Assembly (NCBI GenBank): GCA_002068375.1
Contig: MVZL01000087.1
Coordinates: forward strand, 1-5,565
Direction of reading: 5' to 3'
Length of the DNA: 5,565 nt
Source of the DNA: Tenericutes bacterium ADurb.BinA155
GTDB taxonomy: Bacteria; Bacillota_I; Bacilli_A; RFN20; CAG-826
The notes below the pieces were generated by a model. The model was given only the letters and a program-made list of their open reading frames with translations. It did not search any database and was not told the origin of the DNA. The position numbers and the translations under genes are program-made. Shown piece by piece: positions 5,051 to 5,565 of this stretch. Each line of letters begins with the position of its first letter. Position 1 is the first letter of the stretch.

Positions 5051-5565
5051 TTAAAAGACTAGTTTATCGTTGATCGCCCGCATAACGCTCGAATCGACCT
5101 TAATAATTTCGCGGTCGTACGTGATGAGACCGTTCATTTCAGTTTCCACATCGGAAAGTTGAGTAAAAACCGAACCGCAGAGACCTTCTTTGGCAATCAA
5201 AGGAATGATTTGTTTGGTATAGAGTTCATAAATTGCTTTGGCCAGATCGTCGCCCCGGTTGAATTTACGGTAACCAAAACTCTTTTCGGAATACGCATGG
5301 TCTTTGACCCGAAGCGTATAGCCACCGCATTCGGAAAGGAGCAAAGCTCTCCGCTTTTCGTTTTTGAGTCGGATCTTCCCAAAATAAATATGGTGAGAAT
5401 CAAAATCCCCGACCCCTTGGTCGAACCAGCCCGAGTTCGCATCGACGACTCGAGTTTGGTCTTGAGCTTGGAGCATCGCAAGGTTCTGGGCTGTTTCGAA
5501 TTGGCCCCAGCCTTCATTAAAGAGGGTCCACATGAAAACCGAGGGAGTGTTATAAAGCCGCTGGA
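5051..5565 (-). CDS. Glycoside hydrolase family 2 enzyme, C-terminal part (N-terminus beyond window edge)
   Basis: The last 170 residues of a family GH2 glycosidase (beta-galactosidase, beta-glucuronidase or related) are visible; the frame stays open to the right edge, so the methionine at 5533 is internal. Residues preceding it read RLYNTPSVF. The catalytic (beta/alpha)8 barrel strands can be seen: MWTLFNEGWGQ with the acid/base Glu (codon 5515-5513), and LLLSECGGY with the probable nucleophile Glu (codon 5332-5330), followed by GLCGSVFTQLSDVETEMNGLITYDRE near the C-terminus. This tail resembles the GH2 subgroup common in Bacillota that ends soon after the barrel, without the long extra domains of LacZ. 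The usual nucleophile motif is SEFGG or SEYGG; here it is SECGG. The stop is followed within 7 bases by the promoter of the aconitase X genes. The sugar specificity, and whether the protein is exported, depend on the missing N-terminal part. Confidence 0.9.
   Translation of the reverse strand, partial: QRLYNTPSVFMWTLFNEGWGQFETAQNLAMLQAQDQTRVVDANSGWFDQGVGDFDSHHIYFGKIRLKNEKRRALLLSECGGYTLRVKDHAYSEKSFGYRKFNRGDDLAKAIYELYTKQIIPLIAKEGLCGSVFTQLSDVETEMNGLITYDREIIKVDSSVMRAINDKLVF

Noticed and set aside
5197..5517. A 106-codon minus-strand open frame in another phase
   Set aside because: It overlaps the GH2 frame that carries both catalytic glutamates, and its own translation is low-complexity and basic.
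5051..5533. Treating the methionine at 5533 as the start of a short independent gene
   Set aside because: The frame continues open to the window edge and the preceding residues (RLYNTPSVF) continue the GH2 barrel, so this is a cut-off larger gene.
1..5565. Mobile element, CRISPR array, tRNA or toxin-antitoxin content
   Set aside because: No transposase-like protein, long terminal repeats, regularly spaced repeats, cloverleaf sequence or small paired genes could be found; gaps between genes are all under 150 bases.

Overview
The window is about 5.6 kb of gene-dense bacterial DNA of moderate GC. Six protein genes all lie on the minus strand, and the two outermost run off the window edges. Purine-rich Shine-Dalgarno sites before the aconitase X genes, sigma70-type promoter pieces, the use of TAA at all five visible stops and the protein families together suggest a Bacillota (Firmicutes, Bacilli/Clostridia-like) bacterium, possibly an uncultured gut or rumen lineage. 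This is inference from family resemblance. Trp is encoded by TGG and TGA is not read through, so the standard bacterial code fits.

In transcription order (high to low coordinates), the window opens with the C-terminal part of a glycoside hydrolase family 2 enzyme (5565-5051). A 141-base intergenic stretch follows (4910-5050). It holds promoter elements, an operator-like inverted repeat, two tandem hairpins and a strong ribosome binding site. Next are the large (4909-3614) and small (3614-3171) subunits of a two-subunit aconitase X, overlapping by one base, and 28 bases further a Cof-type HAD hydrolase (3142-2363). After a possible weak terminator comes an alpha/beta hydrolase of the HGGG/GDSAGG esterase type (2310-1408). 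A clear hairpin terminator (about 1370-1390) then separates this block from a fold-type I PLP-dependent Orn/Lys/Arg decarboxylase (1317-1), which has its own promoter and runs off the left edge.

The most interesting part is the aconitase X unit. Characterised relatives dehydrate cis-3-hydroxy-L-proline (bacteria) or mevalonate 5-phosphate (archaea). The expected partner for hydroxyproline use, a delta1-pyrroline-2-carboxylate reductase, is not in the window. The large subunit's neighbours are its small subunit and sugar- or phosphate-type hydrolases, so its substrate is open. Its leader looks regulated. No RNA genes, insertion sequences, CRISPR arrays or gene-free stretches over 300 bases were seen, and I found no clearly new multi-gene defence or mobile system.
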